A stretch of 64,000 bases of DNA. Source: Bacillus fungorum (GTDB lineage: Bacteria > Bacillota > Bacilli > Bacillales > Bacillaceae_G). Each line of letters starts with the position of its first letter. Within the stretch, counting starts at the first letter, position 1. The translations under genes and the position numbers were made by a program. The notes under the pieces are model-generated. The model was not told the DNA's origin. It ran no database searches and saw only the letters and a list, made by a program, of their open reading frames with translations. Below are positions 30,775-39,732 of the stretch, piece by piece. The stretch is from the NCBI RefSeq assembly GCF_002746455.1, contig NZ_NWUW01000006.1:186001-250000 (forward strand). The letters are read 5' to 3'.

Positions 30775-30803
30775 GCATATCTTCCTTTTCTAGCTCATAC
30801 ATA
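30775..30803 (+). promoter_or_regulatory. Sigma-E promoter for spoIVFA-spoIVFB
   Basis: CATAT at 30776-30780 supplies the -35 ATA, 16 nt before CATACATA at 30796-30803, a close fit to the mother-cell sigma-E consensus. spoIVF is sigma-E dependent in B. subtilis. Confidence 0.7.
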
Positions 30804-30863
30804 TGTACAAACTGTATACAGCTGTTTCTATTTAAATTAGCTTAACGAAAGAAAGGAGACAGT

Positions 30864-31610
30864 ATGAAGAATAGACGTGTAGAAGAAATTAAAAAACGGA
30901 TTGCGAAGAGGAAGGCAGAGCAAGAAAGGGTGGAGGAAGAGCAGTATTTTGCTGGAGGGAATTTTGAGAGTGAAACAGTATTTATTGAAGATGGAGAAAA
31001 GGAAATTCATCCTTTGTTTCGAAAAGAAGTATTTTTCTTTAAAGTTTTATTATCAGCAATATTAGTTCTTTCTGTCGCTATTTTATATAAGAATGCCCCC
31101 CCTTCTTTCGACGGTGCTAAAGCTGTTACAGAAAAAGTGATGAAAGAAGAATTTCAGTTTGCTACTGTAGCGAAATGGTACGAAAAGCAGTTTGGAAAAC
31201 CTCTCGTATTCTATTCGCCTAATGAGAAAAAAGAAGAAACTATTCAGCAAAAAGATTATGCAATTCCTGCTTCTGGAAAGGTGATGCAAGGGTTTCAAAA
31301 AAATGGCCAAGGTGTATTTGTTCAAACAGCTACAAATGCAACTGTTGAGTCAGTGAATGAAGGGCTAGTTGTTTTTGCAGGAAAGAAAGAGGAACTTGGT
31401 AATACAGTTCAAATTCAGCATGCAGATGGCACGGAGTCATGGTATGCAAATTTAAATGATATGTCAGTGAAATTATATGATTACGTTTCAAAGAAACAAA
31501 AAATTGGAACGGTGAGTAATGATACAAATGATAAAAATGGTAAGTTTTATTTCGCAATAAAAAAGGATGAAAAATTTATTGACCCGATTCAGGTGATTTC
31601 ATTTGATTAA
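30864..31610 (+). CDS. spoIVFA: SpoIVFA, inhibitor and scaffold of the pro-sigma-K protease
   Basis: SpoIVFA holds SpoIVFB with BofA in the outer forespore membrane and keeps it inactive until SpoIVB cleaves SpoIVFA. The 248-aa protein has a charged cytoplasmic N-terminus, one span (about 60-78), and a degenerate LytM/M23 domain facing the intermembrane space (TVQIQHADGTESWYANLNDM). Its end overlaps the spoIVFB start by eight bases. GAAAGGAG precedes the ATG. Confidence 0.93.
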   Translation: MKNRRVEEIKKRIAKRKAEQERVEEEQYFAGGNFESETVFIEDGEKEIHPLFRKEVFFFKVLLSAILVLSVAILYKNAPPSFDGAKAVTEKVMKEEFQFATVAKWYEKQFGKPLVFYSPNEKKEETIQQKDYAIPASGKVMQGFQKNGQGVFVQTATNATVESVNEGLVVFAGKKEELGNTVQIQHADGTESWYANLNDMSVKLYDYVSKKQKIGTVSNDTNDKNGKFYFAIKKDEKFIDPIQVISFD

Positions 31611-32463
31611 ATATAGAGATGTTTTAACGAAGATTTCAGTGCATCCGTTGTTTTGGGTTATTATTGTCATTGGTATTTTTACGGCACGTTTTAAAGAGTT
31701 ATTATTGTTATTTTGTATCGTTCTCATCCATGAACTTGGGCACGCTTTTGCAGCGGCACACTATAATTGGCGTATTAAAAAGATTCAACTTTTACCGTTT
31801 GGTGGTGTAGCTGAGCTTGAGGAACATGGGAATAAGTCATTGAAAGAGGAGCTTGTTGTCGTAATTGCAGGACCTATTCAACATATTTGGATGATGGCGG
31901 TAGGCTATATGTTGTTTGAAGCTGGTTGGCTTCATGCGGAATTATATTATTTCTTTATGTGGAATAATATAATTATTTTAGCATTTAATTTACTACCTAT
32001 TTGGCCGCTTGATGGTGGAAAAGTATTGTTTAACGTATTATCATATCGTTTTCCTTATTTACAAGCACATGAAAAGATGATGAAATTATCATGTGTTTTT
32101 TTTAGTGTAATACTAGTGTGGCAGTTACTTTGGAATAGTAACAATATTATGATGTGGGTACTACTCATATTTTTAGCAGTATCGTTATATCAAGAATGGA
32201 AACAAAGACGGTATGCCTTTATGCGTTTTTTATTAGAACGTTATTATGGGAACAAAAGGGGAATTGAAAAGATTGCACCTATTGAGGTGAAAACGGAAGA
32301 TCGTTTATATACAATCTTCACAAAATTTCGTAGAGGGTATAAGCACTCTATTATCGTCCATGGAAAATATAAAGAACATTATACATTGGATGAAAATGAA
32401 TTGCTCTATGCGTATTTTACTGAAAAACGAACAACATCATCTGTTGAAGAATTAATCGGTTAG
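31603..32463 (+). CDS. spoIVFB: SpoIVFB, intramembrane metalloprotease for pro-sigma-K
   Basis: This site-2-protease-family enzyme cleaves pro-sigma-K in the mother cell. His43, Glu44 and His47 in HELGH and Asp137 in NLLPIWPLDGG are the catalytic residues, at the same numbers as in B. subtilis. About six membrane spans precede a C-terminal CBS-like domain. The start is TTG 31603, 5 nt after AGGTGAT within spoIVFA. Confidence 0.95.
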   Translation: MIKYRDVLTKISVHPLFWVIIVIGIFTARFKELLLLFCIVLIHELGHAFAAAHYNWRIKKIQLLPFGGVAELEEHGNKSLKEELVVVIAGPIQHIWMMAVGYMLFEAGWLHAELYYFFMWNNIIILAFNLLPIWPLDGGKVLFNVLSYRFPYLQAHEKMMKLSCVFFSVILVWQLLWNSNNIMMWVLLIFLAVSLYQEWKQRRYAFMRFLLERYYGNKRGIEKIAPIEVKTEDRLYTIFTKFRRGYKHSIIVHGKYKEHYTLDENELLYAYFTEKRTTSSVEELIG

Positions 32464-32490
32464 TGTTGACGTTAGCACTAACCTTTTATT
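32458..32490 (+). terminator. Terminator after spoIVFB
   Basis: GGTTAGTG and CACTAACC form an 8-bp stem followed by TTTTATT; the left arm includes the stop codon. Confidence 0.75.
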
Positions 32491-32530
32491 ATTGTAAAAG
32501 CAAAGAAGATTATAAAGTGAGGAAATAATT

Positions 32531-33919
32531 TTGAAAACGTTATATATGAACTACGCTGGATCGGAAAAACGCGTTGCAATTGAAGAGAAGAAGAAAATTG
32601 TTGAGTTTTTATGGAAACGAAATGAAGAACAAGAGATTGTTGGACATATTTATGTTGGACGTATCGTAAGGACAATAGCTGGAATGAACGCAGCTTTTGT
32701 AAACATCGGTTTAGAAAAACATGCGTATCTTTCATACGATGACGTACCATCTTCTTATCGTATACATGAAGGGCAAGCGGTACTCGTACAAGTTGTGAAA
32801 GAGGCAATTGATACGAAAGGGCCGAAATTGACAGCGAACATAGAATTTACCGGGAAATATGTCGTTTATATGCCATATGATGAAATGCGCGCGGTTTCTC
32901 GGAAAATAAAAAACAATAAAAGAAGGCAACAATTACTCCAAATTGAGGTAGAAGGGACAGGTGGTTACATTTTCCGCTCTGCTTCTGAAAAAGGAGAAAT
33001 TGAAGAAATACAAGCTGAAATGCAAAGGTTACAGCAGTTATATGAAGAGTTGAAAAGAAAAGAGAGCCAAGGAAAGGCACCGTTACTACTTCATCGACCA
33101 GCTACCTTTTTAGATCGTGTATTTCAAGAAAATCCGATTGAAACGATTGAAAAAGTAGTTGTAGATACAAGAAGTATAGTAAAAGAACTAGAAGAAAAAG
33201 TCGGAAAAGAAAAAGTGTCTTTTTATAATGAAAAGTCTTCGATGTTTAATCATTTTGGAATAGAACGCGAAATCGAGAAAGCACTTCAAAAAATTGTGTG
33301 GCTCCCAAATGGTGCTTATTTAATTGTGGAACAAATGGAGACGATGACTGTAATTGATGTGAATACGGGCAAGTTTACTGGAAAACAGAATTTACAAGAT
33401 ACAGTTCTTCGTACAAATGAAGTGGCAGCTGAAGAGATTGCACGCCAATTAAGACTGCGTGATATCGGTGGTATGATATTAATTGATTTTATTAATATGA
33501 AAAGAAGAGAAGATAAAGAAAAGGTAAGAGAATGTCTCATCGCTGCTATGCAAAATGATCGCACATATACAAGAGTGCTCGGATTCACAGAGTTAGGGAT
33601 TTTAGAGATGACACGTAAACGTAAAAAACATTCTTTACGCGACGTATTACTAGAAGAGTGTGTACCGTGCAAAGCGACGGGGTGTGTAATGTCGTATGAA
33701 ACAATTGCGTATGAGCTAGAGAGAGAACTAATCACATATGGCAATATAGAAGATGAGGCAGTATTAATTGCTGCACCTAAAGAACTGCAAAAACAATTTT
33801 TGCAAAAAGAATTACAAAAAAATATTCCATTTGAAATTTATTTCAAAGATGATATGATCGAAAAGTATGCAATTATCCGTTTTGGAAGTAAAAAAGAAAT
33901 TGTAGAACGGAGAAAATAG
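32531..33919 (+). CDS. rng: Ribonuclease E/G family protein (RNase G-like)
   Basis: This endoribonuclease family processes rRNA and mRNA. The 462-aa protein has an N-terminal S1 domain (GHIYVGRIVRTIAGMNAAFVNIG), the DNase-like catalytic core with acidic residues near 276 (VIDVNTG) and 319 (IDFINMK), and a cysteine pair CVPCKATGC like the RNase E/G zinc link. It lacks the long RNase E tail. The start is TTG 32531, 8 nt after GAGG. Notable because B. subtilis, with the same neighbours, lacks an RNase E/G. Confidence 0.92.
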   Translation: MKTLYMNYAGSEKRVAIEEKKKIVEFLWKRNEEQEIVGHIYVGRIVRTIAGMNAAFVNIGLEKHAYLSYDDVPSSYRIHEGQAVLVQVVKEAIDTKGPKLTANIEFTGKYVVYMPYDEMRAVSRKIKNNKRRQQLLQIEVEGTGGYIFRSASEKGEIEEIQAEMQRLQQLYEELKRKESQGKAPLLLHRPATFLDRVFQENPIETIEKVVVDTRSIVKELEEKVGKEKVSFYNEKSSMFNHFGIEREIEKALQKIVWLPNGAYLIVEQMETMTVIDVNTGKFTGKQNLQDTVLRTNEVAAEEIARQLRLRDIGGMILIDFINMKRREDKEKVRECLIAAMQNDRTYTRVLGFTELGILEMTRKRKKHSLRDVLLEECVPCKATGCVMSYETIAYELERELITYGNIEDEAVLIAAPKELQKQFLQKELQKNIPFEIYFKDDMIEKYAIIRFGSKKEIVERRK

Positions 33920-33934
33920 TTAGTAGAACTTTCA

Positions 33935-33964
33935 TTGACAATAGTCAATGAATTATGGTAACAT
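33935..33964 (+). promoter_or_regulatory. Sigma-A promoter for rplU
   Basis: TTGACA (33935-33940) and TAACAT (33959-33964) are 18 nt apart, just after the rng stop. Confidence 0.6.
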
Positions 33965-33971
33965 CTTTATG

Positions 33972-34076
33972 TTATAGTTTATAGCACCTAAACGGCTATA
34001 TGCTACAACCGCACAAGACAGGTTCCCTAAAGGCATTTATGTCTACCTCGTTTTTGGCGAGTCTTAGTAATTAAGA
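33972..34076 (+). ncRNA. Ribosomal L21 leader
   Basis: About 100 nt before rplU hold several pairings (for example AAGACAGG with the following CCTAAAGGC region, and GAGTCTTAG near 34059) and end in the GAGGAGGTG RBS. Position and general look match the Firmicute L21 leader, a cis element in which L21 or L27 is thought to repress its own synthesis. Structure was judged by eye. Confidence 0.7.
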
Positions 34077-34088
34077 GGAGGTGCAAGT

Positions 34089-34397
34089 ATGTACGCAATT
34101 ATCGAAACAGGTGGAAAACAAATTAAAGTTGAAGCTGGTCAAGCAATCTACATTGAAAAATTAGATGTTGAAGCTGGTGAAACTGTTACTTTTGACAAAG
34201 TTCTTTTCGTTGGTGGCGAAAACGTTAAAGTTGGTAGCCCAGTTGTAGAAGGTGCAACAGTTACTGCGAAAGTTGAAAAACAAGGTCGCGCTAAGAAAAT
34301 CATCGTTTTCAAATACAAAGCGAAAAAGAACAATCGTAAGAAACAAGGTCATCGTCAACCTTACACTAAGCTAGTTGTTGAAGCTATCAACGCTTAA
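34089..34397 (+). CDS. rplU: 50S ribosomal protein L21
   Basis: The 102-aa protein has the standard L21 sequence ([14 protein letters not shown] at the start, the basic [16 protein letters not shown] near the end) and binds 23S rRNA. GAGGAGGTG lies 7 nt before the ATG. First gene of rplU-prp-rpmA. Confidence 0.98.
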
Positions 34398-34408
34398 TCT
34401 AGGTTAAC

Positions 34409-34753
34409 ATGATTAAAATTACGATAAGTCGCACGAAATTAGGAAGTATCCAATCATTTAAAATGACTGGACATGCCGATTATGCGCCACATGGACAAGA
34501 TCTTGTCTGTGCTGGAACTACAGCGGTTGTGTTTGGTTCTATAAATGCAGTGGAAGAACTTTGTAATGTGCAGGCAACTATTGAACTCGGAAGTGATGGA
34601 GGATTCTTAACGTATGAATTGCCTAATGATTTAGACGTTCATACAGCAGAAAAAGCACAAACGCTTTTAGAGGGATTGGTTGTTTCGCTTAAGACGATCG
34701 AACTTGATTACGGAAAGTATATCCGTTTAATAGAAAAAGTGCAGGAGGTGTAA
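34409..34753 (+). CDS. prp: Prp (YsxB), cysteine protease that matures L27
   Basis: Prp removes the N-terminal extension of ribosomal protein L27 in Firmicutes. His22 (GHADYA) and Cys34 (DLVCAG) match the catalytic pair described in S. aureus. The 114-aa gene sits between rplU and rpmA, 11 and 3 nt from each. The L27 encoded next door has the matching cleavage site. Confidence 0.95.
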   Translation: MIKITISRTKLGSIQSFKMTGHADYAPHGQDLVCAGTTAVVFGSINAVEELCNVQATIELGSDGGFLTYELPNDLDVHTAEKAQTLLEGLVVSLKTIELDYGKYIRLIEKVQEV

Positions 34754-34756
34754 CGT

Positions 34757-35047
34757 ATGTTAAGATTAGATCTTCAGTTTTTCGCATCTAAGAAAGGTGT
34801 AGGTAGTACAAAGAACGGTCGTGACTCTCAGTCAAAACGTCTTGGTGCTAAACGCGCAGATGGTCAAACGGTTTCAGGTGGTTCAATTCTTTACCGTCAA
34901 CGCGGTACAAAAATTTATCCAGGTGTTAACGTTGGTCGTGGTGGCGATGACACTTTATACGCGAAAGTTGACGGCGTAGTACGCTTTGAGCGTCTTGGCC
35001 GTGACCGCAAACAAGTGAGCGTATATCCTGTTGCTCAAGAAGCATAA
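34757..35047 (+). CDS. rpmA: 50S ribosomal protein L27 with cleavable N-terminus
   Basis: L27 reaches the peptidyl-transferase centre with its N-terminus. This 96-aa form begins [14 protein letters not shown], the Firmicute extension cut by Prp after Phe9, leaving the Ala-Ser-Lys-Lys end. AGGAGGTG is at the end of prp. Last gene before the terminator at 35059. Confidence 0.97.
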   Translation: MLRLDLQFFASKKGVGSTKNGRDSQSKRLGAKRADGQTVSGGSILYRQRGTKIYPGVNVGRGGDDTLYAKVDGVVRFERLGRDRKQVSVYPVAQEA

Positions 35048-35058
35048 GAACTCACGGA

Positions 35059-35091
35059 AAACTCTAACCTGAGTGCAGGTTAGAGTTTTTC
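35059..35091 (+). terminator. Terminator after rpmA
   Basis: AAACTCTAACCT and AGGTTAGAGTTT form a perfect 12-bp stem followed by T. Confidence 0.9.
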
Positions 35092-35110
35092 TATATTAAG
35101 GGGTATCTAA

Positions 35111-35659
35111 ATGAATGAAAAATGGACAATTATAGATGCATTGCGCCATTCAAGACATGATTGGCTCAATCGTATGCAGATGGTGAAAGGAAACCTTTCC
35201 CTTGGAAAAGTGGAAGAAATTCATAGTCTCATCGATCGTTTTGTCCAAGAAGCGAGACAAGAATCCAATCTGATGGGGCTATCGATGCCTTTATTTTCAG
35301 AGTGGATTTTAACATATAATTGGAAACAGCAGCCGTGCTTATTGGAGTACGAAGTATTAGGGAAATTACATAACTTATCTCACCTAGATGAGACTGTATG
35401 TACATGGACGAATCAGTTTTTCTCAATGCTTCAGCATAGTTTAGACGTATATGTTGAAAATTATGTTTGTATCACAATTGAATGTGACACGGAGAATGCT
35501 CGTTTCTTTTTTGATTTTCGTGGTAAGCTAACGAGTGTAGAAGAACTACAGAATTGGCTTGCGAACCAAAACAATAAATGGTATTCCATTTCTTATACAG
35601 TACGAGACGAAGAAGTCTCAGTTATATTACAACCAATTGAAAAAAGTGTGGTGAAATAA
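35111..35659 (+). CDS. spo0B: Spo0B, sporulation phosphotransferase
   Basis: Spo0B passes phosphate from Spo0F to Spo0A. The 182-aa protein has the phospho-acceptor His16 in [10 protein letters not shown], equivalent to His30 of B. subtilis, in the four-helix dimerisation part, and a degenerate kinase-like C-terminal domain without ATP motifs. Its stop overlaps the obg ATG by one base. The N-terminus is about 14 residues shorter than the B. subtilis protein. Confidence 0.93.
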   Translation: MNEKWTIIDALRHSRHDWLNRMQMVKGNLSLGKVEEIHSLIDRFVQEARQESNLMGLSMPLFSEWILTYNWKQQPCLLEYEVLGKLHNLSHLDETVCTWTNQFFSMLQHSLDVYVENYVCITIECDTENARFFFDFRGKLTSVEELQNWLANQNNKWYSISYTVRDEEVSVILQPIEKSVVK

Positions 35660-36945
35660 TGTTTGTAGATCAGGTCAAGATATATGTAAAAGGCGGCGAC
35701 GGTGGTAACGGAATGGTTGCGTATCGTCGTGAGAAGTATGTACCTAAAGGTGGCCCAGCAGGTGGCGACGGTGGTAAAGGTGCAGATGTTGTTTTCGTTG
35801 TTGAGGAAGGCTTACGTACATTAATGGACTTCCGCTACCAACGTCATTTCAAAGCTGATCGTGGTCAGCATGGAATGAGTAAAGGTCAGCACGGACGTAA
35901 ATCTGAAGATTTACTTGTAAAGGTTCCACCAGGAACAGTAGTAAAAGATGAAAAAACTGGGCAAATTCTTGCCGATTTAGTAACGCATGGACAAACTGCT
36001 GTAATTGCAAAAGGTGGCCGCGGTGGCCGTGGTAACTCACGTTTCGCAACAGCTACGAACCCAGCGCCAGAAATCGCTGAGAACGGGGAACCAGGTCAAG
36101 AGCGTGATGTCATTCTAGAACTTAAAGTACTAGCAGACGTTGGACTTGTTGGATTCCCAAGTGTAGGTAAATCTACATTATTATCTGTTGTATCATCAGC
36201 GCGTCCGAAAATTGCAGAGTATCACTTTACAACAATCGTTCCAAATCTTGGTGTTGTTGAAACTGGTGATAACCGCAGCTTCGTTATGGCTGACCTTCCT
36301 GGGCTAATTGAAGGCGCACATGCTGGCGTTGGACTTGGGCACCAATTCTTACGTCATATTGAGCGTACGCGTGTAATCGTGCATGTTATTGATATGTCTG
36401 GTTTAGAAGGCCGTGATCCATATGAAGATTACGTAACGATTAATAACGAATTAAAAGAATACAATCTTCGCTTAACTGAGCGTCCACAAGTTGTTGTTGC
36501 AAACAAAATGGATATGCCAGATGCAGAAGAGAACTTACAAGGCTTTAAAGAGAAAGTGGGAGACGAAGTAAAAATCTTCCCAATCTCAGCTGTAACGAAA
36601 CAAGGTGTTCGTGACTTACTGTTTGAAGTAGCGAACTTAATAGAAACAACACCTGAATTCCCGATACATGAAGTTGCGGATGAGTCTGACACAAGTGTAA
36701 TGTACAAATTTGATACTGAAGGTGTTAAATTTGAAATTACACGTGAAAGTGATGGCACGTTTGTTATCTCTGGTTACGATATCGAGAAAACATTCAAGAT
36801 GACAGACTTCTCACGTGATGAATCTATACGTCGTTTCGCTCGTCAAATGCGCGGAATGGGTATTGATGAAGCGCTTCGTGCACGTGGTGCAAAAGACGGA
36901 GATATTGTAAAAATTCTTGAATATGAATTTGAATTTATCGACTAA
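35659..36945 (+). CDS. obgE: Obg/CgtA GTPase
   Basis: Obg is an essential GTPase in ribosome maturation and stress signalling. The glycine-rich Obg fold covers residues 1-158, the G domain has GFPSVGKST at 165-173, DLPGLIEGA and NKMD, and the C-terminal OCT domain ends at 428. It is coupled to spo0B, as in B. subtilis. Confidence 0.97.
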   Translation: MFVDQVKIYVKGGDGGNGMVAYRREKYVPKGGPAGGDGGKGADVVFVVEEGLRTLMDFRYQRHFKADRGQHGMSKGQHGRKSEDLLVKVPPGTVVKDEKTGQILADLVTHGQTAVIAKGGRGGRGNSRFATATNPAPEIAENGEPGQERDVILELKVLADVGLVGFPSVGKSTLLSVVSSARPKIAEYHFTTIVPNLGVVETGDNRSFVMADLPGLIEGAHAGVGLGHQFLRHIERTRVIVHVIDMSGLEGRDPYEDYVTINNELKEYNLRLTERPQVVVANKMDMPDAEENLQGFKEKVGDEVKIFPISAVTKQGVRDLLFEVANLIETTPEFPIHEVADESDTSVMYKFDTEGVKFEITRESDGTFVISGYDIEKTFKMTDFSRDESIRRFARQMRGMGIDEALRARGAKDGDIVKILEYEFEFID

Positions 36946-36974
36946 GACTGCCGAAATATGGCAGTCTTTTTTTT
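36944..36974 (+). terminator. Terminator after obgE
   Basis: AAGACTGCC and GGCAGTCTT pair around GAAATAT, followed by eight T. Confidence 0.9.
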
Positions 36975-37082
36975 ATCGTAAAAGTCTGATTCGTACAGGG
37001 AAAAATCCCCACTAATTTAATTTTCAATTTATAATAGAAAAGGAGTGGTTTTAGAAGAATTTTTTATGGGGAGAAAACGAAC

Positions 37083-37790
37083 ATGTATAAAATATTAATT
37101 GTAGAAGACGATGAGAAAATAGCGGGAATATTAGAAGAGCATTTAGAAAGGTATGGCTATCAATCATTTAGAGCAAGTGATTTACGGTATATAAAAGATG
37201 AGTTCGTAAAAGTAAATCCACATCTCGTATTACTTGATATTAATTTACCATATTTTGATGGTTTCTATTGGTGTCGCCAAATCCGCAGTGTATCGAATGC
37301 ACCCATTATTTTTGTTTCTGCAAGAACAGGGGAAATGGACCAAGTAATGGCGATCGAGAATGGCGGAGATGATTACATTACGAAGCCATTCCATTTAGAT
37401 ATTGTAATGGCTAAGGTGAAAAGTGCACTTCGACGTGGGTATGGTGAGTATGCTTCTGCAGCAGAAAGTGATTGTTTAGGTGTAAATGGATTGTTGTTAT
37501 TCCCTTCACAACACGTTGTTGAGTGGCAAGGGCAACAAACGGAACTGACAAAAAATGAATTTTACTTATTAGAGTGTTTAATGAAACAAGCAAATCAATA
37601 TGTAACGCGTGAAGAATTGTTAGAAGCCTTATGGGATGAAGTAGCTTTTGTTGATGATAATACATTAACTGTAAATGTAAAACGTGTAAGGAAGAAACTA
37701 GAGGAGCTAGGCATTAAAAATGCAATTGTAACGAAACGTGGATATGGTTATGCGCTTCTTACAGAGTGGGGCGAAGGGCATGAAGGTTAA
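37083..37790 (+). CDS. BceR-like response regulator
   Basis: The 235-aa OmpR-family regulator has the phospho-acceptor Asp52 (LLDINLP), Lys101 (YITKPFH) and a C-terminal winged helix (NTLTVNVKRVRKKLEELG). It pairs with the following intramembrane-sensing kinase and ABC transporter, so it probably activates the transporter genes in response to cell-wall-active peptides. It overlaps the kinase gene by 11 nt. It lies between obg and pheA, where B. subtilis has pheB. Confidence 0.92.
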   Translation: MYKILIVEDDEKIAGILEEHLERYGYQSFRASDLRYIKDEFVKVNPHLVLLDINLPYFDGFYWCRQIRSVSNAPIIFVSARTGEMDQVMAIENGGDDYITKPFHLDIVMAKVKSALRRGYGEYASAAESDCLGVNGLLLFPSQHVVEWQGQQTELTKNEFYLLECLMKQANQYVTREELLEALWDEVAFVDDNTLTVNVKRVRKKLEELGIKNAIVTKRGYGYALLTEWGEGHEG

Positions 37791-38862
37791 AAATTATCTC
37801 ATGGACCGTTTTTCTTTAATTCTTTCTTATATTGTTAGCCTTTGTTTATTTGGGCTCGTTTTGCAGTTGCAAAGTCTTTTAGAAAAGCGATCCATTGATT
37901 GGAATACGTGGTTATATGGACTTTTATTAGGGACAGTTGTGTTTACTGTATACCTCATTTACGATTACCGAAAAAGAAGTGTATTTTTAAAGAGAATCGA
38001 AAAGTATGTTATTGGCGGAAATACATTGCATGATTCATTACTTATTGATACTTCTTATACGGCAGAGCAAGAGATGGTCGTCGAATCGTTTACGCTATTA
38101 AGACAGCAATATATGAATGAAGTTCATAAACAACATGCGAAAGAACAACAGCAAATAATATTTATGAATCAATGGATTCATCAAATGAAAACACCAGTAT
38201 CTGTTATTGAGTTGCTATTACAGAAGTTTGGTAAAGAGTATCGTGAAGCAAGAGCAACAGTTGAAAGTATCCGCGAAGAAAATAACCGCATACTTAATGG
38301 TTTAGATTTAGCGTTACATATGGCAAGGTTAGAGCAATTTGCAAAAGATTATAAAGTAGAAATAGTAAATGTGATAGATATCATTCGAGGGATTATTAAT
38401 GAAAATCGAAAATCCTTCATTCAATCGTCTGTATTTCCGAAAGTGATGTTCGATGAAGATGTTTGTATGATTGCATCTGATAGAAAATGGCTAAGTATTG
38501 CTATAGGGCAAATTGTTGTAAATGCAATTAAGTATACGAAAATTTCAGAAGCAGAGAAAAAGGAAATTCAATTTCAAATTGAAGAGAAAGATCAAAAGGT
38601 GTTACTACATATTAAGGACAATGGGATCGGTATTCCAGAGCAAGATGTAAAGCGCATATTTGATCCATTCTTTACGGGAATAAACGGCCGTAAAACGAGA
38701 GAAGCGACTGGAATGGGTTTATATATTACGAAGGAAATTTGCGATCATTTACATCACGGTATTTATGTGCAATCGGCTGAAGGAGAAGGAACGACATTCA
38801 CGTTCCAATTTGCAAAAGATGAAGAATATCATACATTAATGAGAAAAATGACAAAACTGTAA
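37780..38862 (+). CDS. BceS-like intramembrane-sensing histidine kinase
   Basis: The 360-aa kinase has two membrane spans (about 12-32 and 43-62) joined by a loop of only about ten residues, the hallmark of intramembrane-sensing kinases that read transporter activity. His134 is in the H box (WIHQMKTPVSV); N box VVNAIKYTK and G boxes DNGIGIP and GMGLYITKEI are complete. ATG 37780 lies inside the regulator gene; the frame is open to 37738 and ATG 37801 is an alternative. Confidence 0.92.
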   Translation: MKVKNYLMDRFSLILSYIVSLCLFGLVLQLQSLLEKRSIDWNTWLYGLLLGTVVFTVYLIYDYRKRSVFLKRIEKYVIGGNTLHDSLLIDTSYTAEQEMVVESFTLLRQQYMNEVHKQHAKEQQQIIFMNQWIHQMKTPVSVIELLLQKFGKEYREARATVESIREENNRILNGLDLALHMARLEQFAKDYKVEIVNVIDIIRGIINENRKSFIQSSVFPKVMFDEDVCMIASDRKWLSIAIGQIVVNAIKYTKISEAEKKEIQFQIEEKDQKVLLHIKDNGIGIPEQDVKRIFDPFFTGINGRKTREATGMGLYITKEICDHLHHGIYVQSAEGEGTTFTFQFAKDEEYHTLMRKMTKL

Positions 38863-38882
38863 GATAACAAAACGTTTTGTAA
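38849..38882 (+). promoter_or_regulatory. BceR-type operator upstream of the ABC genes
   Basis: TGACA-AAAC-TGTAA at 38849-38862 fits the Bce-type consensus TnACA-N4-TGTAA exactly and overlaps the kinase stop codon. A second pair, TAACA and TGTAA with 8-nt spacing (38865-38882), contains the 14-bp palindrome ACAAAACGTTTTGT. A TATAGT (38916-38921) with no good -35 follows, as expected of an activator-dependent promoter. Confidence 0.65.
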
Positions 38883-38955
38883 GGGAAATCACTCGTTTCT
38901 TTTTCTTATTTTTCTTATAGTAAATGTAAGAAGAAAACACATAGGGGGATTAGAA

Positions 38956-39732
38956 ATGAGTGTTCTTGAAGTAAAAGGGTTAACGAAGGTGTACCAATCG
39001 AAAGGTTCAGTAGCGACGACTGCTTTAAACGATATAAATTTTAAAATAGAAGAAGGCGAATTTGTAGGGATTATGGGGCCTTCAGGGAGCGGAAAAACAA
39101 CGCTTTTAAATTTATTAGCAACAATTGATAAGCAAACTTCAGGTCATGTGCTTGTAAATGGAGAAGAAATTAATCAAATGCGTGCTGCAAAATTAGCGGA
39201 GTTTCGCCGTACACATTTAGGTTTCATTTTCCAAGATTTTAACTTACTTGATACGCTATCGATTAAAGAAAATATTATTTTACCGCTTGTAATGGCGAAG
39301 AAATCTGTAAATGAAATCGATGCGAAAGTGCTGGAAATTGCGAAGTTTTTAAACATCGAAGAAATATTAAATAAAAAAGTATACGAAGTATCAGGTGGAC
39401 AGCAACAACGTGCAGCAGCTGCGAGAGCAATCATTCATGAACCTACGTTAATTTTAGCAGATGAGCCAACTGGAAACTTAGACTCAAAGTCAGCGAAATC
39501 GCTAATGGGCGCTCTGCAAGATTTACATGAGCAAAAGAAAGTAACGATTGCAATGGTTACGCACGATCCAGTAGCGGCTAGTTATTGTGAACGTATCCTT
39601 TTCATACGCGATGGAGAAATTTTCTCGGAAATACATAAAGGAAGAACGAAACAAGCCTTTTTCCAAGAAATTCTGGATGTACTTGCGATGCTAGGAGGAG
39701 AATATCATGAACTTTCGCCAGCTCGCGCTTAA
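38956..39732 (+). CDS. BceA-like ABC transporter ATPase
   Basis: The 258-aa MacB/BceA-type ATPase has Walker A GPSGSGKTT at 41-49, Q loop near 93 (FQDFN), signature VSGGQQQR near 142 and Walker B LILADEP. With the BceB-like permease it would form a peptide-antibiotic detoxification and sensing transporter. It starts 93 nt after the kinase gene behind its own regulated promoter, and overlaps the first permease gene by 26 nt. Confidence 0.94.
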   Translation: MSVLEVKGLTKVYQSKGSVATTALNDINFKIEEGEFVGIMGPSGSGKTTLLNLLATIDKQTSGHVLVNGEEINQMRAAKLAEFRRTHLGFIFQDFNLLDTLSIKENIILPLVMAKKSVNEIDAKVLEIAKFLNIEEILNKKVYEVSGGQQQRAAAARAIIHEPTLILADEPTGNLDSKSAKSLMGALQDLHEQKKVTIAMVTHDPVAASYCERILFIRDGEIFSEIHKGRTKQAFFQEILDVLAMLGGEYHELSPARA

